The notes: a model not told the origin generated them from the sequence alone. Positions 16,031 to 24,783 are shown, counted from the stretch's first letter. The stretch is 64,000 bases of DNA from Paracoccaceae bacterium (GCA_021741245.1 JAIOYF010000002.1:248001-312000), one strand, 5' to 3'. A program made the numbers and translations.

Positions 16031-16764
16031 TGCGGTTTTTCGTTTTGATCTTGTTGGTGCTGCTTGCGGCGACAACTGCCGACGCGCAGGGCTTGCCGGC
16101 ACTGTCGCTCACCAGTTCCGAGGGTGGCACCACATATTCGCTGACCTTTCAGATCTTGATCCTGATGACGGCGCTGACGGTATTGCCGTCAATCGTTCTG
16201 GGCATGACGGCGTTTACCCGCATCATCATTGTGCTGTCGATCTTGCGGCAAGCGCTTGGCACCCAGCAAACTCCGCCAAACCAAGTCCTGATCGCCATGG
16301 CGTTGTTCTTGACGTTCTTCGTCATGCAACCGACGCTGACCGAAATCTATGACACAGCCGCAAACCCATATCTTTCGGGCCAGATGACGCCCGAAGTGGC
16401 CATTGAAAAGGGAAGCGTCGTGATCAAGCGCTGGCTGGTGGAAAACACACGTCAGAATGATCTGCTGATGTTTTCGGAAATGGCCGCCAGCGGACCCTAT
16501 GCAGCACCAGAAGAGGTGCCCTTTCCCGTCCTGTTGCCGGCCTTTATGACATCGGAACTCAAGACCGCGTTTCAGATCGGTTTTCTGCTGTTCTTGCCCT
16601 TTCTGGTGATCGATATGGTGATCGCCTCCATCTTGATGGCGCTTGGCATGATGATGCTGTCCCCGATGCTTGTGTCGCTTCCCTTCAAGCTTTTGCTGTT
16701 CGTGCTGGTTGATGGCTGGGCCCTGACGGTTGGCTCTTTGGCCGCAACCTACGCGGGGGGATAA
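16030..16764 (+). CDS. fliP: Flagellar export gate protein FliP
   Basis: A 244-residue membrane protein with a cleavable signal peptide (MRFFVLILLVLLAATTADAQ), then the conserved FliP block: LTVLPSIVLGMTAFTRIIIV, LRQALGTQQTPPNQVLIAMA, the periplasmic loop, and FQIGFLLFLPFLVIDMVIAS with GMMMLSP. It forms the export-gate core with FliQ and FliR. ATG 16030 overlaps the fliO stop; a GTG one codon earlier is less likely. Confidence 0.96.
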   Translation: MRFFVLILLVLLAATTADAQGLPALSLTSSEGGTTYSLTFQILILMTALTVLPSIVLGMTAFTRIIIVLSILRQALGTQQTPPNQVLIAMALFLTFFVMQPTLTEIYDTAANPYLSGQMTPEVAIEKGSVVIKRWLVENTRQNDLLMFSEMAASGPYAAPEEVPFPVLLPAFMTSELKTAFQIGFLLFLPFLVIDMVIASILMALGMMMLSPMLVSLPFKLLLFVLVDGWALTVGSLAATYAGG

Positions 16765-16768
16765 ACGC

Positions 16769-17035
16769 ATGGATTTTGATTCAAACATCGAACATCTGCG
16801 GCTGGCGTTTTGGAACATTGTGCTGGTCGCGGGGCCGGTCCTTGGGGTGGCGTTGGTCATCGGTCTGGTGATCGGGGTTTTGCAGGCGGCGACGTCGATC
16901 AACGAGGCAACCCTGTCCTTTGTGCCCAAACTTGGGGTGGTCATGCTGACGATGGCCCTGTCTGCTGGCTATATGCTGTCCACCATGTCTGACTATTTCA
17001 CCTTCGTCTTTCAGACGATTGCAACGCTGAAGTAG
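16769..17035 (+). CDS. fliQ: Flagellar export gate protein FliQ
   Basis: An 88-residue, two-span membrane protein: first hairpin AFWNIVLVAGPVLGVALVIG, the typical QAATSINEATLSFVPKL loop, then the second span. It assembles with FliP and FliR. The start ATG 16769 lies four bases after the fliP stop; an upstream in-frame start would overlap fliP and lacks support. Confidence 0.95.
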   Translation: MDFDSNIEHLRLAFWNIVLVAGPVLGVALVIGLVIGVLQAATSINEATLSFVPKLGVVMLTMALSAGYMLSTMSDYFTFVFQTIATLK

Positions 17036-17041
17036 CGCCAA

Positions 17042-17833
17042 ATGATCCCCGCCATGGGCTTGACCGAGGTTTTCGATCTTTTGGCGCAATACATGGTGGC
17101 CATGCTGCGGCTTGGCGCGTTTCTGATCGCCTCGCCCGTCTTTGGCGGGCGCTTCATTCCGCTGCCCATCCGCATTCTGGCAACCGCCGTGATCGCTTTG
17201 CCGGTTGTGATGCAGGCCCCCCTTCCCGATCCTGCAACCATTGCGGATTTGCGCTTTGTGGCCGTGGTGATGTCCGAACTGATCATCGGCATTTCTGCCG
17301 GGCTTGTTTTGTCGATCCTGTTTGGCGCAGCCTCGGTCGCGGGGGACAGGATCGCGTCAACGGCAGGTTTGGGATTTGCGGCACAATTTGACCCCGCCGC
17401 GGGTGGGCAGACGCCTGTGGTCAGCCAGATCTTTGGCCTGTTCCTTTTGTCGGTTTTCATCGGGATGGAGGGGCACCTGACCGCCATCCGCATGATCCTT
17501 GACAGCTATACCTCCTTGCCGATTGGCAGCAGCCTGAACTTGGGCGTTCTGGTCAGTGCGGGTTTGCAAACGGGGGCCGACATGTTCACCATCGCCTCAA
17601 CCATGATGCTGCCTGTCGTTGCGGTTCTGCTGATCCTGAACATCGTCATCGGTGTGCTGACCCGTTCCGCGCCGCAACTGAACGTCTTTTCATTCGGATT
17701 TCCGGTGACGATGACGGCAACCATGCTTTTGATCTATCTTTTCGCGCCGGGGTTGATCGGGTCGTTTGGCGATCTGGTGGATGCGGCCCTGCACACCTTG
17801 TCTGACCTGCTGGAGGCGCTGAGCGATGGCTGA
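17042..17833 (+). CDS. fliR: Flagellar export gate protein FliR
   Basis: A 263-residue polytopic protein with about six hydrophobic segments. The conserved parts are MLRLGAFLIASPVFGGRFIPLPIRI, ELIIGISAGLVLSILFGAASVAGD and LNVFSFGFPVTM. It completes the FliPQR gate and contacts FlhB. It overlaps flhB by eight bases, showing coupling. Confidence 0.95.
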   Translation: MIPAMGLTEVFDLLAQYMVAMLRLGAFLIASPVFGGRFIPLPIRILATAVIALPVVMQAPLPDPATIADLRFVAVVMSELIIGISAGLVLSILFGAASVAGDRIASTAGLGFAAQFDPAAGGQTPVVSQIFGLFLLSVFIGMEGHLTAIRMILDSYTSLPIGSSLNLGVLVSAGLQTGADMFTIASTMMLPVVAVLLILNIVIGVLTRSAPQLNVFSFGFPVTMTATMLLIYLFAPGLIGSFGDLVDAALHTLSDLLEALSDG

Positions 17834-18989
17834 GGGCGACGACAGCGAAGAAAAGTCTCAGGAACCAACGGAAAAGCGCAAGGACGATGCGCGCAAGGAT
17901 GGTCAGGTCCTGACCTCGAAAGAGGCGTTTGTCTTTGCCTCCATGGCCGCCGGAACCGGGCTTTTGGCCCTGTCGGCAGCCTTTGGCCCGCAAGTGCTGG
18001 AACGGTGGACGACCTATTTCACGATGGGGTCCCGCGCATCCCTTGATGACCTGATGATCAGCCGCCTTTCTGAGTTCTGGGTGGAGTTTCTGGTGGGTGG
18101 GCTGGCCTTTGCAACGCCACTGGCCTTGGTCGCCATTGGGCTGCAAATGGCCATGGGGGGGATCAACTTTGCACCAAAGGCGGCCAGCTTCAACTTTGGG
18201 AAACTGAATCCGTTGACCGGGCTGGGCCGCATGGCCTCGGTCCAATCCTTGGTCGAACTTGGGAAAGGTATCTTGAAGGTCGTGGCCCTTGGTGGATTGG
18301 CGATCTTTGCCCTGAAGGGCGAGATCGTGGGCTTTGACCGTCTTTCGGGCGTGGATACTGCAATCGGCCTTTCCATTCTGTGGGGGGCCATTCTGACAAC
18401 ATTGGCATGGCTTTGCCTTGGGCTTGCCGGGATTGGAGCCTTGGACTTTGCATGGGCCATGGTGTCGATGCGCAAAAAGCTGATGATGTCCTTTCAGGAG
18501 GTCAAACAAGAAAGCAAGGAATCCAACGGATCGCCCGAGTTGAAAGGGCGCATTCGCCGCATGCAGATGGAGGCAAGCCAACGTGGGGCCGAACAGCGTG
18601 CCGCCTTGGGAAATGTTGTCAACGCAACCGCCATTGTGACCAACCCGATCCACTTTGCCGTGGCCCTGCGCTACGTTCCGGGTGAGACGGCGGCGCCGAT
18701 GATCCTTGCCATGGGCAAAGGGCCGATGGCGCAAGAGATCATCGCAAGGGGCAAAGGCGCGGGCGTTCACGTCTTGCAAAGCCCACCCTTGGCCCGTGCG
18801 CTTTACTTCACGGGCACGATCGGTACCGAGATCAGCGATCGCCTCTTTGGTGCCGTCGCGGCCATTTTGGCGCATGTCTATCGGCTTGACCGGGGTGAGT
18901 ATTCAGATCCGCCAGATGTCACCCTGCCCCGCGAACTTTTGTTCACTGAACATGGTCGCCCGATAAACGAGGCCCAGAATGGCGCGTAA
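17826..18989 (+). CDS. flhB: Flagellar export switch protein FlhB with NPIH site
   Basis: A 387-residue FlhB. The charged N-terminus (EKSQEPTEKRKDDARKDGQ) is followed by four membrane segments and the cytoplasmic domain. The autocleavage motif, normally NPTH, reads N273-P274-I275-H276. Cleavage occurs between Asn and Pro through Asn cyclisation, and both residues and the His are kept, so self-cleavage may persist, perhaps with altered rate. FlhB switches export from rod/hook to filament substrates with FliK. The C-terminal end overlaps the following small ORF. Confidence 0.95.
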   Translation: MAEGDDSEEKSQEPTEKRKDDARKDGQVLTSKEAFVFASMAAGTGLLALSAAFGPQVLERWTTYFTMGSRASLDDLMISRLSEFWVEFLVGGLAFATPLALVAIGLQMAMGGINFAPKAASFNFGKLNPLTGLGRMASVQSLVELGKGILKVVALGGLAIFALKGEIVGFDRLSGVDTAIGLSILWGAILTTLAWLCLGLAGIGALDFAWAMVSMRKKLMMSFQEVKQESKESNGSPELKGRIRRMQMEASQRGAEQRAALGNVVNATAIVTNPIHFAVALRYVPGETAAPMILAMGKGPMAQEIIARGKGAGVHVLQSPPLARALYFTGTIGTEISDRLFGAVAAILAHVYRLDRGEYSDPPDVTLPRELLFTEHGRPINEAQNGA

Positions 18990-19191
18990 CACCCCCCCCT
19001 CCATGGGTCAGATGATTTCGACCTTTTCGTTCCTTCTCTTTGGCCTGCTTTTGGCGCTTGAATCCCTTGCAGAGGTTGACCCGCTGAAATCCGCGATGAT
19101 GGGGGGATGTTCCATCCTAAGTTTGGCGGGGGCTGCCCGGTTCAAAATTCAGACCGCAATTCAACGACTTCAAACACGCCGCAAACCGTGA
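18979..19191 (+). CDS. Small membrane protein after flhB, unknown
   Basis: A 70-residue protein with one or two hydrophobic stretches (MISTFSFLLFGLLLALESLA and a weaker GGCSILSLAGAARF) and a basic tail. The start ATG overlaps the end of flhB by 11 bases, the tight packing used throughout the operon, which supports a real gene. I do not recognise the family. The following sigma-54 promoter begins one base after its stop, so it closes the fliO-flhB unit. Confidence 0.55.
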   Translation: MARNTPPSMGQMISTFSFLLFGLLLALESLAEVDPLKSAMMGGCSILSLAGAARFKIQTAIQRLQTRRKP

Positions 19192-19207
19192 TGGCACGCA
19201 GCTTGCA
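19192..19207 (+). promoter_or_regulatory. Sigma-54 promoter of an unknown two-gene motility unit
   Basis: TGGCAC-GCAGC-TTGCA matches the -24/-12 consensus fully and lies 31 bases before ATG 19239. It places the next two unknown genes in the same regulon as the flagellar structural genes. Confidence 0.9.
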
Positions 19208-19238
19208 ACTTGCGACGGGGCGATAGAGGACGGTGAAG

Positions 19239-19970
19239 ATGGCGCAAGAGACAGAGAATTTGGGTGATGATCTGGCGGACAGCGTCAAGCGTGCGCTAGA
19301 GGCAGCGTCTGTCGCCAATGACGCCGCGGAAGAGGTCGCTGGTTTGGCTGAGCAAAGCCGCAAGGCCATTCAGGACGCGATGGCATCACAAAAGCGCCTG
19401 AGCGCGATTGCCATCGGGGCGTTTGTCGGATGCGTCATTTCGCTGTGCCTGGGCGCGTTGCTGTATCTGCGATCTGTTGCCGACCTCCGAGAGGCTGCCG
19501 AACTTCAGGCGCTCGCCAACAAGGCGGCTGTGGAACAAATCCAGTCATTGGCCAGCGCAGTGGACTCAGCACAAGGGACGCTGAGCGACCTTGGCGCCCT
19601 GAACGATCAGATCGCCGCCCGGATCGACGGGCTTGGAGATCGGTTCGCGGGCGATCTGCGCAACTTTGCCGCCGAAGCCTCGGCCATACAGCCCCAATTT
19701 GCCACGGCCATTCAAAAGCACATCGACGACGGCCTGCTACTGACGCGCGGCGAAATCCTGACCGCGCTTGCCGAGATCGAGGTGCCATCGGGACAAAGTC
19801 GCGCTGGCGATCAGGAATTGATGCGTTTGCTGGCAGATGTGCGGGACCGTTTGAAAAGCCCTCCTGCCCCCAAACCGCAAACCAAGCCGACCCCTGCTCA
19901 GAAACCCAAGGCAAAGCCAAAGCCGGCTGCGACCCAAGTGCCTGAGACCCCGCCATTCAGCTTTCCCTAA
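19239..19970 (+). CDS. Bitopic membrane coiled-coil protein, possible MotF-like motility factor
   Basis: A 243-residue protein: an Ala/Glu-rich helical cytoplasmic part (~1-52), one transmembrane segment (~53-76, AIGAFVGCVISLCLGALLYL), a helical periplasmic part (~80-200) and a Pro/Lys-rich tail (KPQTKPTPAQKPKAKPKP). R. sphaeroides MotF is a bitopic membrane protein from the fla1 region needed for flagellar rotation. Location, topology and sigma-54 control fit, but I cannot confirm homology from sequence alone. ATG 19239 is chosen because AGAGGA is eight bases upstream; GTG 19233 is too close to it. Confidence 0.7.
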   Translation: MAQETENLGDDLADSVKRALEAASVANDAAEEVAGLAEQSRKAIQDAMASQKRLSAIAIGAFVGCVISLCLGALLYLRSVADLREAAELQALANKAAVEQIQSLASAVDSAQGTLSDLGALNDQIAARIDGLGDRFAGDLRNFAAEASAIQPQFATAIQKHIDDGLLLTRGEILTALAEIEVPSGQSRAGDQELMRLLADVRDRLKSPPAPKPQTKPTPAQKPKAKPKPAATQVPETPPFSFP

Positions 19971-19978
19971 GGCCTTTC

Positions 19979-20671
19979 ATGACAAGCGCAGAGTCCCCTC
20001 GACCCACAATGCTGCGACTGACCGCGCCTTCCAGCACGACGTTGGGCCGGGCCTTGCGCCTGCAAGACGGGGATATCTTGCATGCAATCAATGGCGTTGC
20101 CTATCACGGCGATGAATTCGAACTGCGCCGCCGGATTTCCGCTAGCAAGAACCCGGTGGCCCTTGGCTTTCTGCGCGGCAAGCAAACCTTTGTCGTCCTA
20201 TCCACGACGGGACGTCTTGGCACGTGGGAGGCGGTTCCTGCGGTCGACATGATCGAAATGGCACGGATAAATCCCGATTTTCTTGTGAATTGGGAAGTCT
20301 TGCGTGGGGCGGACGGAACCTATGATTTGCATTCCTTGTCGGGAACGCTGCTTGCCCTTTTGGCGGCACCGCTATGGCTGTTGCAAATGCGGCTCTGGAT
20401 TCCTGCGGCGGCGTTTCTGGCCGGTATGATGGTTTCCACCGTTGTTTCGCCGCTGATGGCGGGGTCCGTCTATCTGGCAGCTGGTCTGCATATCTGGAAT
20501 GGTGGCCACAAGTATTTTCGCAAAGACCGACAAAGCCGGGGTCTGCAACCCTATATCGTCATTGCGGCCCCATCTGAACGGGCTGCGCACGCGATCTATA
20601 AGAAGCTGGAGCCGCAATCGCGGTTCTTGTTTGAGAGAAGCGAATCTGACCCCGCGACGGCCGAAAGCTGA
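19979..20671 (+). CDS. Unknown membrane protein in the sigma-54 motility unit
   Basis: A 230-residue protein. The N-terminal ~60 residues look like a degenerate PDZ-type fold (LGRALRLQDGDILHAINGVAYHG). Two hydrophobic segments follow at ~120-165 (LLALLAAPLWLLQM, AAFLAGMMVSTVVSPLM), then a basic cytoplasmic tail (GGHKYFRKDRQSRG). I do not recognise a named family. It starts eight bases after the previous gene and ends flush against the rpoN stop on the other strand (TGA|TCA), so it belongs to the sigma-54-driven pair. Function unknown, presumably motility-related by regulation. Confidence 0.7.
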   Translation: MTSAESPRPTMLRLTAPSSTTLGRALRLQDGDILHAINGVAYHGDEFELRRRISASKNPVALGFLRGKQTFVVLSTTGRLGTWEAVPAVDMIEMARINPDFLVNWEVLRGADGTYDLHSLSGTLLALLAAPLWLLQMRLWIPAAAFLAGMMVSTVVSPLMAGSVYLAAGLHIWNGGHKYFRKDRQSRGLQPYIVIAAPSERAAHAIYKKLEPQSRFLFERSESDPATAES

Positions 20672-22015
20672 TCAGATCTGACCATTCACAACAGCCCTGC
20701 GGCGACGCTCGGACGAGGAGGGAATGCTCAGCATGTCGCGATATTTTGCAACTGTGCGACGGGCAAGAACCACACCTTCTGTCGAGACGATCTTTGCAAT
20801 CGCTTCATCCGAAAGCGGATCATCGGCGGCTTCTGCTTGGACCAATTGCTTTATGCGATGGCGCACAGCGGCGGCCGAACCCGGCCCTTCACCGGCTGAA
20901 CCGCTTAGGGCTGCGCTGAAAAAGCTTTTCAGTGGAAATGTGCCCTGTGGCGTTGCAACCAGCATACCCGAGGTGACGCGGCTGACCGTGCTTTCATGCA
21001 CGCCGATTGCATCCGCCACTTCGCGCAAGATCATGGGCCGCAGATGCGCAGCCCCACCCTCAAGAAATGCCGTTTGGCGACGGACGACTTCTGCGCCAAC
21101 TTTCAAGATGGTCTGATTGCGATGCTCAACCGCACGGGCAAGCCAGCGTGCGACAGACAAACGTTCTCCGACATAGGCGGACGTTGTTTCGGCGCAGCGT
21201 TCCGCAACGGCTTGCGCCTCAGCCGCACGCACCAAAACGCGTGGCAGGGTGGAACGGTTCAGGTCAACATGCCAGCCATCCTCAGCTTGGTTTACGATCA
21301 GGTCTGGTGGACGCTGCGGCATAATATAGGTTTCAAACATCGCGCCCGGCTTTGGGTTCAATGCGCGCAGGGCCCGCAAGTCTGTTTTAAGATCGTCCAG
21401 CTTGCAGCCGCAGGCACGCGCCAACCCCTTGAGGTCTGCCTGAGCCAGAAGTTTCAGGTTGTCGAGGATCGCGCCAAACCTTGCCGTCAGGATGCCACGC
21501 TCCGCCGCTTGCAGCCGCAAACACTCGGCCAGCGTCCGGGCAAACAGTCCCGCAGGCTCGATGGATTGCAATTTCGATAGCAATACAAGGGCGGCATCCT
21601 CGCTCAAACCTGCCCGCAGGGCGATACTTGCAATCGGCTGGCCGAGCCAACCCGATGGCTCCAACGCATCCAAAAAGACTGATGCCGCAGCAAGTTCATC
21701 TGCCGAAAGGTCAAGGCGTGAAATCGCAGCCGTCACATGTGCATAGAGGGAGGGTCCGGGATCTTCAGCCAAAGCGCCGATCCGATCCCAATCATCCCCG
21801 CCCGAAGCGCGGACGCTGGACGAAGAAGGAACCCGATCCGCCACAGCACGCGGCAATGGCGCCAATTCGACAAAGGGGTTCTCTTCAGACTGCTTTTCGA
21901 TGAAACTTGTCAGATCCGCATTGCCCAAGGCAAGCAAATGGATCGCCTGCTGAAGCTGGGCATTGACCACCATTGACTGGCGATGACCGAGTGTCTGGGA
22001 ATTGAATAGCTGCAT
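20672..22015 (-). CDS. rpoN2: RNA polymerase sigma-54 factor, flagellar paralogue (RpoN2-like)
   Basis: A 447-residue sigma-54. Region I is Gln-rich (QSMVVNAQLQQAIHLLALGNADL), followed by an acidic linker and the core-binding domain. The HTH part contains GVHESTVSRVTSG and FPLKSFFSAAL, and the RpoN box ARRTVAKYRDML reads -24 promoters. Its position inside the flagellar cluster and the many local -24/-12 promoters suggest the flagellum-dedicated RpoN2 rather than the nitrogen-fixation RpoN1. Start ATG 22015 has AGGGGA six bases upstream; an earlier TTG is unsupported. Confidence 0.95.
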   Translation of the reverse strand: MQLFNSQTLGHRQSMVVNAQLQQAIHLLALGNADLTSFIEKQSEENPFVELAPLPRAVADRVPSSSSVRASGGDDWDRIGALAEDPGPSLYAHVTAAISRLDLSADELAAASVFLDALEPSGWLGQPIASIALRAGLSEDAALVLLSKLQSIEPAGLFARTLAECLRLQAAERGILTARFGAILDNLKLLAQADLKGLARACGCKLDDLKTDLRALRALNPKPGAMFETYIMPQRPPDLIVNQAEDGWHVDLNRSTLPRVLVRAAEAQAVAERCAETTSAYVGERLSVARWLARAVEHRNQTILKVGAEVVRRQTAFLEGGAAHLRPMILREVADAIGVHESTVSRVTSGMLVATPQGTFPLKSFFSAALSGSAGEGPGSAAAVRHRIKQLVQAEAADDPLSDEAIAKIVSTEGVVLARRTVAKYRDMLSIPSSSERRRRAVVNGQI

Positions 22016-22129
22016 GGTTGGTCCCCTTTGTGCCAACCTGACTCAGAGAAGCATTTTTCGCAAAATAACCGTTTGACAGGGGTAAAATGACGGAAAACCG
22101 ACGAAATTACCGCATCAAAACTCGCTTAA

Positions 22130-22170
22130 GTAATTGAAAATAAAAGCCTCGGCGAAATCTTCGCCGAGGC
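22130..22170 (-). terminator. Rho-independent terminator of fliC
   Basis: A perfect 11-base-pair stem (GCCTCGGCGAA, three-base loop, TTCGCCGAGGC at 22146-22170) is followed on the minus strand by TTTTATTTTC. It stands just downstream of the fliC stop and isolates fliC from rpoN. Confidence 0.9.
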
Positions 22171-22196
22171 CAAGTTTTTGGAGTGTCAAACTAACG

Positions 22197-24617
22197 TCAG
22201 CCGCGCAAGAGACTCAGCACCCCTTGTTTGGAGGCATTTGCCTGCGCCAGCATTGCCGTGGCCGCCTGGCTCAGGATTTGCGACTTGGCAAGATCGGTCG
22301 AGACGGCGGCAAAGTCAGCATCTTCAACCTTCGACTGTGCGGTCTCGGTGTTCATGATGATGCTGCTCAGGTTGTTGACCGTATGCTCCAGTCGGTTGGA
22401 TACGGCACCCAAGTTTGAGCGTTCCGTACTGATGTCCTCCAACGCGCGGTCAATCACATCGATTGCCTTGGACGCATCATCCGCCGTCAGCATCGAGATG
22501 CCCGACAGGGTCTCTTGCACACCACCATCACCATCATCCAGGAACTTGGTAAAGCCGGTGTTGTTGGTGCCGGTTGCCTCAGCTTTCACCACCCCGGTGC
22601 TTTCCGAGTTGAAGTTCGAGATCTTGATTTCCTTGCCATTGGTATGGGTCAGGATCACCTCACCAGCAGCAGCACCGGTGGCGGCAGTCATCACGCCATC
22701 AAGGCCAGCCTTTTTCAGGGCCGAATTGATTTCAGCCGCGATGTCATCGGTCGTGGCTGTATTTGTGATATCGGCGGCAAAGTTCCCAACCACCGCTGTC
22801 GAAGTGCCGTCCGACACTGTGAAGCTGTAGCGATCATTGTCAGAGAAGGTCAGGGTCATCTCGGTTTCATCCGGGGTACCTGCACCGATGGTTGTCGCGG
22901 TGGTGTTGAACGATGTGTCATCAAGCAACACGCCGTCACCATCGGTACCGCCCTGCCCCTGATCGGTGGAAGCCATCACCTTGCCCGAACCCACTGACGC
23001 AAAGTCCTTCACATTGAAGGCCTGACCGTTTGCATCCGTGATCTTGATACGGCCATTTTCAGTGGTGACTGACACGTCGTGCTGAGAATCGAAGCTACCG
23101 TTGATCTTGGTCCCGATCACCGTTGCGATCGCGGTCAACGAGGCCTCTGTGCCGTCATAGGTTACACTGAAGGTACCGGTTTCGTTCGGCGTGCCTGCAC
23201 TGTCTTGAAAATTGAAGGTGTAGGTATCAGCCCCCGTGAAGTCCAAGTACATATTGGATTCGGCATCCCCTACGGCTTCGACGCCAACGGTCGTGGTCAC
23301 GGCGGTCGTGGTCAGTACAGCGGTGTTGACGCTTTCATTCAGAGTGCCAGTATTGCCCGAAGCGGCCGATCCAAGCGCCAGAGAAAAGTCGACGCCGTCC
23401 GCCCGCGAGATGGACAGCGTGCCCGCGTTCACCGCCATCGAGAAGCCTTTTTTATCGGCCAAGCTATTGAAAGCGTTCAAAACGGTCGTAAGGCCATCAC
23501 CTGCGTCCGTGGTCGTTACGGCAGCTGGGGTAACGGTCAGCGTATTTCCAGCGCCATCATCCAGATTCAGTTGGAACACATCGCCTGCGGCCAGCGCCCC
23601 ACTTTCACTGACATTAACAGTGGCTGGAGTGGCTGCAACATAGGCGTTTGTGTTTTCAAAAGTCACCGCAGAAAAGCTGTTTGCAGTGCCAAGGATCAGG
23701 TTGTCACTGCTTGACCCGCCAACCACTGAAGAGAAACCGACGCTCGAACCGGATGCAGAATAGGGGTTGGTTGCGGTTTGCTTGATCGTAATATCACCGC
23801 CGAAATCGTTGGTGATCGTCATGACGTTGCCGCTGTAGCTGGCGTTGATCGTGGAGGACCCATCGGCAACATAGCCGGCACCCGTCTTGTCACGGATGGC
23901 CGCATTCAGCTTTTGCACGACATCCGATGCCGAGTTGTTGGTGACATCACCTTCGATGACGTAGCTGCCGGTGCCTTCTGCGGTTTCGATCTCGATCGTG
24001 AACTTATAGGTGTCGTTGCCGTTGAACGTCAGTTGCGTTTTGGTCGGTGTCGCCTCAACGCCAGAAGCCGAGACCGAGGTCACCCCGGTCGTTGCCGAAG
24101 CTCCGGAAATCGACCCCAATGAGGAAGTCGACATGTTATTGATCGCAACGTTCAGAACTTCACCCGAATTCGCACCGATCTGCAGGTTTCCCTTGAACGA
24201 ACCATCCAACAGCGCCTTGCCGTTGAACTTTGTCGTATCAACAACACGGTCCATCTCGGATTTCAGCTGTTCGACTTCGACATTCAGGTTTGCGCGGTCG
24301 GTGTCGGAATAGGTTGCCGTCGAAGACTGCACGGCAAGTTCGCGCATCCGCAACAGCATGTTCTGCATCTCGCCCATGGAACCTTCGGCGGTGTCAACAA
24401 GCGTCATGCCTTCGTTGGCATTGCGGACCGCTTGATTCAGACCCACGATTTGGGCCTCCATGCGGGTCACCTGTGAAATGCCCGCAGCGTCGTCCTTTGC
24501 CGCATTGATACGTTTACCCGACGATAGCTGAGACATGGCTGTCTCAAGGGCCGCGTTTGACTTCGACAAATTGTACTGTGCCGTGATCGAGGCACTGTTG
24601 GTATTGATGACCGTCAT
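22197..24617 (-). CDS. fliC: Flagellin FliC, unusually long with internal repeats
   Basis: An 806-residue flagellin, far longer than the typical 270-550. The N-terminal D0/D1 (1-~165: SSGKRINAAKDDAAGIS, NEGMTLVDTAEGSM, MRELAVQSST) and C-terminal D1/D0 (~700-806: DRALEDISTERSNLGAVSNRL, ATAMLAQANASKQGVLSLL) are intact. The central ~530 residues are Thr/Ser/Gly/Asp-rich with about four diverged beta-rich repeats starting near 196, 345, 458 and 589. Three share a pattern like LTFxxxDxYxFxxxxxxG followed by a helix with IxxxIN. It should form the filament with a large outer D2/D3 domain. AGGAGGATCAG precedes the ATG. No Cys is visible. Confidence 0.96.
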   Translation of the reverse strand: MTVINTNSASITAQYNLSKSNAALETAMSQLSSGKRINAAKDDAAGISQVTRMEAQIVGLNQAVRNANEGMTLVDTAEGSMGEMQNMLLRMRELAVQSSTATYSDTDRANLNVEVEQLKSEMDRVVDTTKFNGKALLDGSFKGNLQIGANSGEVLNVAINNMSTSSLGSISGASATTGVTSVSASGVEATPTKTQLTFNGNDTYKFTIEIETAEGTGSYVIEGDVTNNSASDVVQKLNAAIRDKTGAGYVADGSSTINASYSGNVMTITNDFGGDITIKQTATNPYSASGSSVGFSSVVGGSSSDNLILGTANSFSAVTFENTNAYVAATPATVNVSESGALAAGDVFQLNLDDGAGNTLTVTPAAVTTTDAGDGLTTVLNAFNSLADKKGFSMAVNAGTLSISRADGVDFSLALGSAASGNTGTLNESVNTAVLTTTAVTTTVGVEAVGDAESNMYLDFTGADTYTFNFQDSAGTPNETGTFSVTYDGTEASLTAIATVIGTKINGSFDSQHDVSVTTENGRIKITDANGQAFNVKDFASVGSGKVMASTDQGQGGTDGDGVLLDDTSFNTTATTIGAGTPDETEMTLTFSDNDRYSFTVSDGTSTAVVGNFAADITNTATTDDIAAEINSALKKAGLDGVMTAATGAAAGEVILTHTNGKEIKISNFNSESTGVVKAEATGTNNTGFTKFLDDGDGGVQETLSGISMLTADDASKAIDVIDRALEDISTERSNLGAVSNRLEHTVNNLSSIIMNTETAQSKVEDADFAAVSTDLAKSQILSQAATAMLAQANASKQGVLSLLRG

Positions 24618-24662
24618 CTGATCCTCCTGAGTTTCAGCGCAGTTCAGCGCTCGGCCTTAGCA

Positions 24663-24695
24663 AACGACAGGTCTGGAGGATGTTTAGAGGCCTCT
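24663..24695 (-). promoter_or_regulatory. Possible sigma-28 promoter of fliC
   Basis: On the minus strand a TAAA element is followed after about 14 bases by GTCGTTTG, a poor match to GCCGATAA with one base less than the ideal spacing. Position before a flagellin gene makes sigma-28 control likely, but this assignment is weak. Confidence 0.35.
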
Positions 24696-24756
24696 CCCTT
24701 TTTTTCCGATTCTCGAAAAAGAAGGGCAATCAACGAAGGTTTTTCGCCCGAGCCTT

Positions 24757-24783
24757 TAAAGGCGCGCCAAATTTTGCCGTAAG
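24757..24783 (+). promoter_or_regulatory. Sigma-28 type promoter of motAB
   Basis: TAAA at 24757-24760, exactly 15 bases, then GCCGTAAG at 24776-24783 (consensus GCCGATAA). It is about 60 bases before motA and points into motA-motB. Confidence 0.7.

Noticed and set aside
22024-22035. TGGCAC upstream of rpoN (minus strand) as a sigma-54 promoter
   Set aside because: No TTGC/GC at the -12 position, and it is too close to the start codon.
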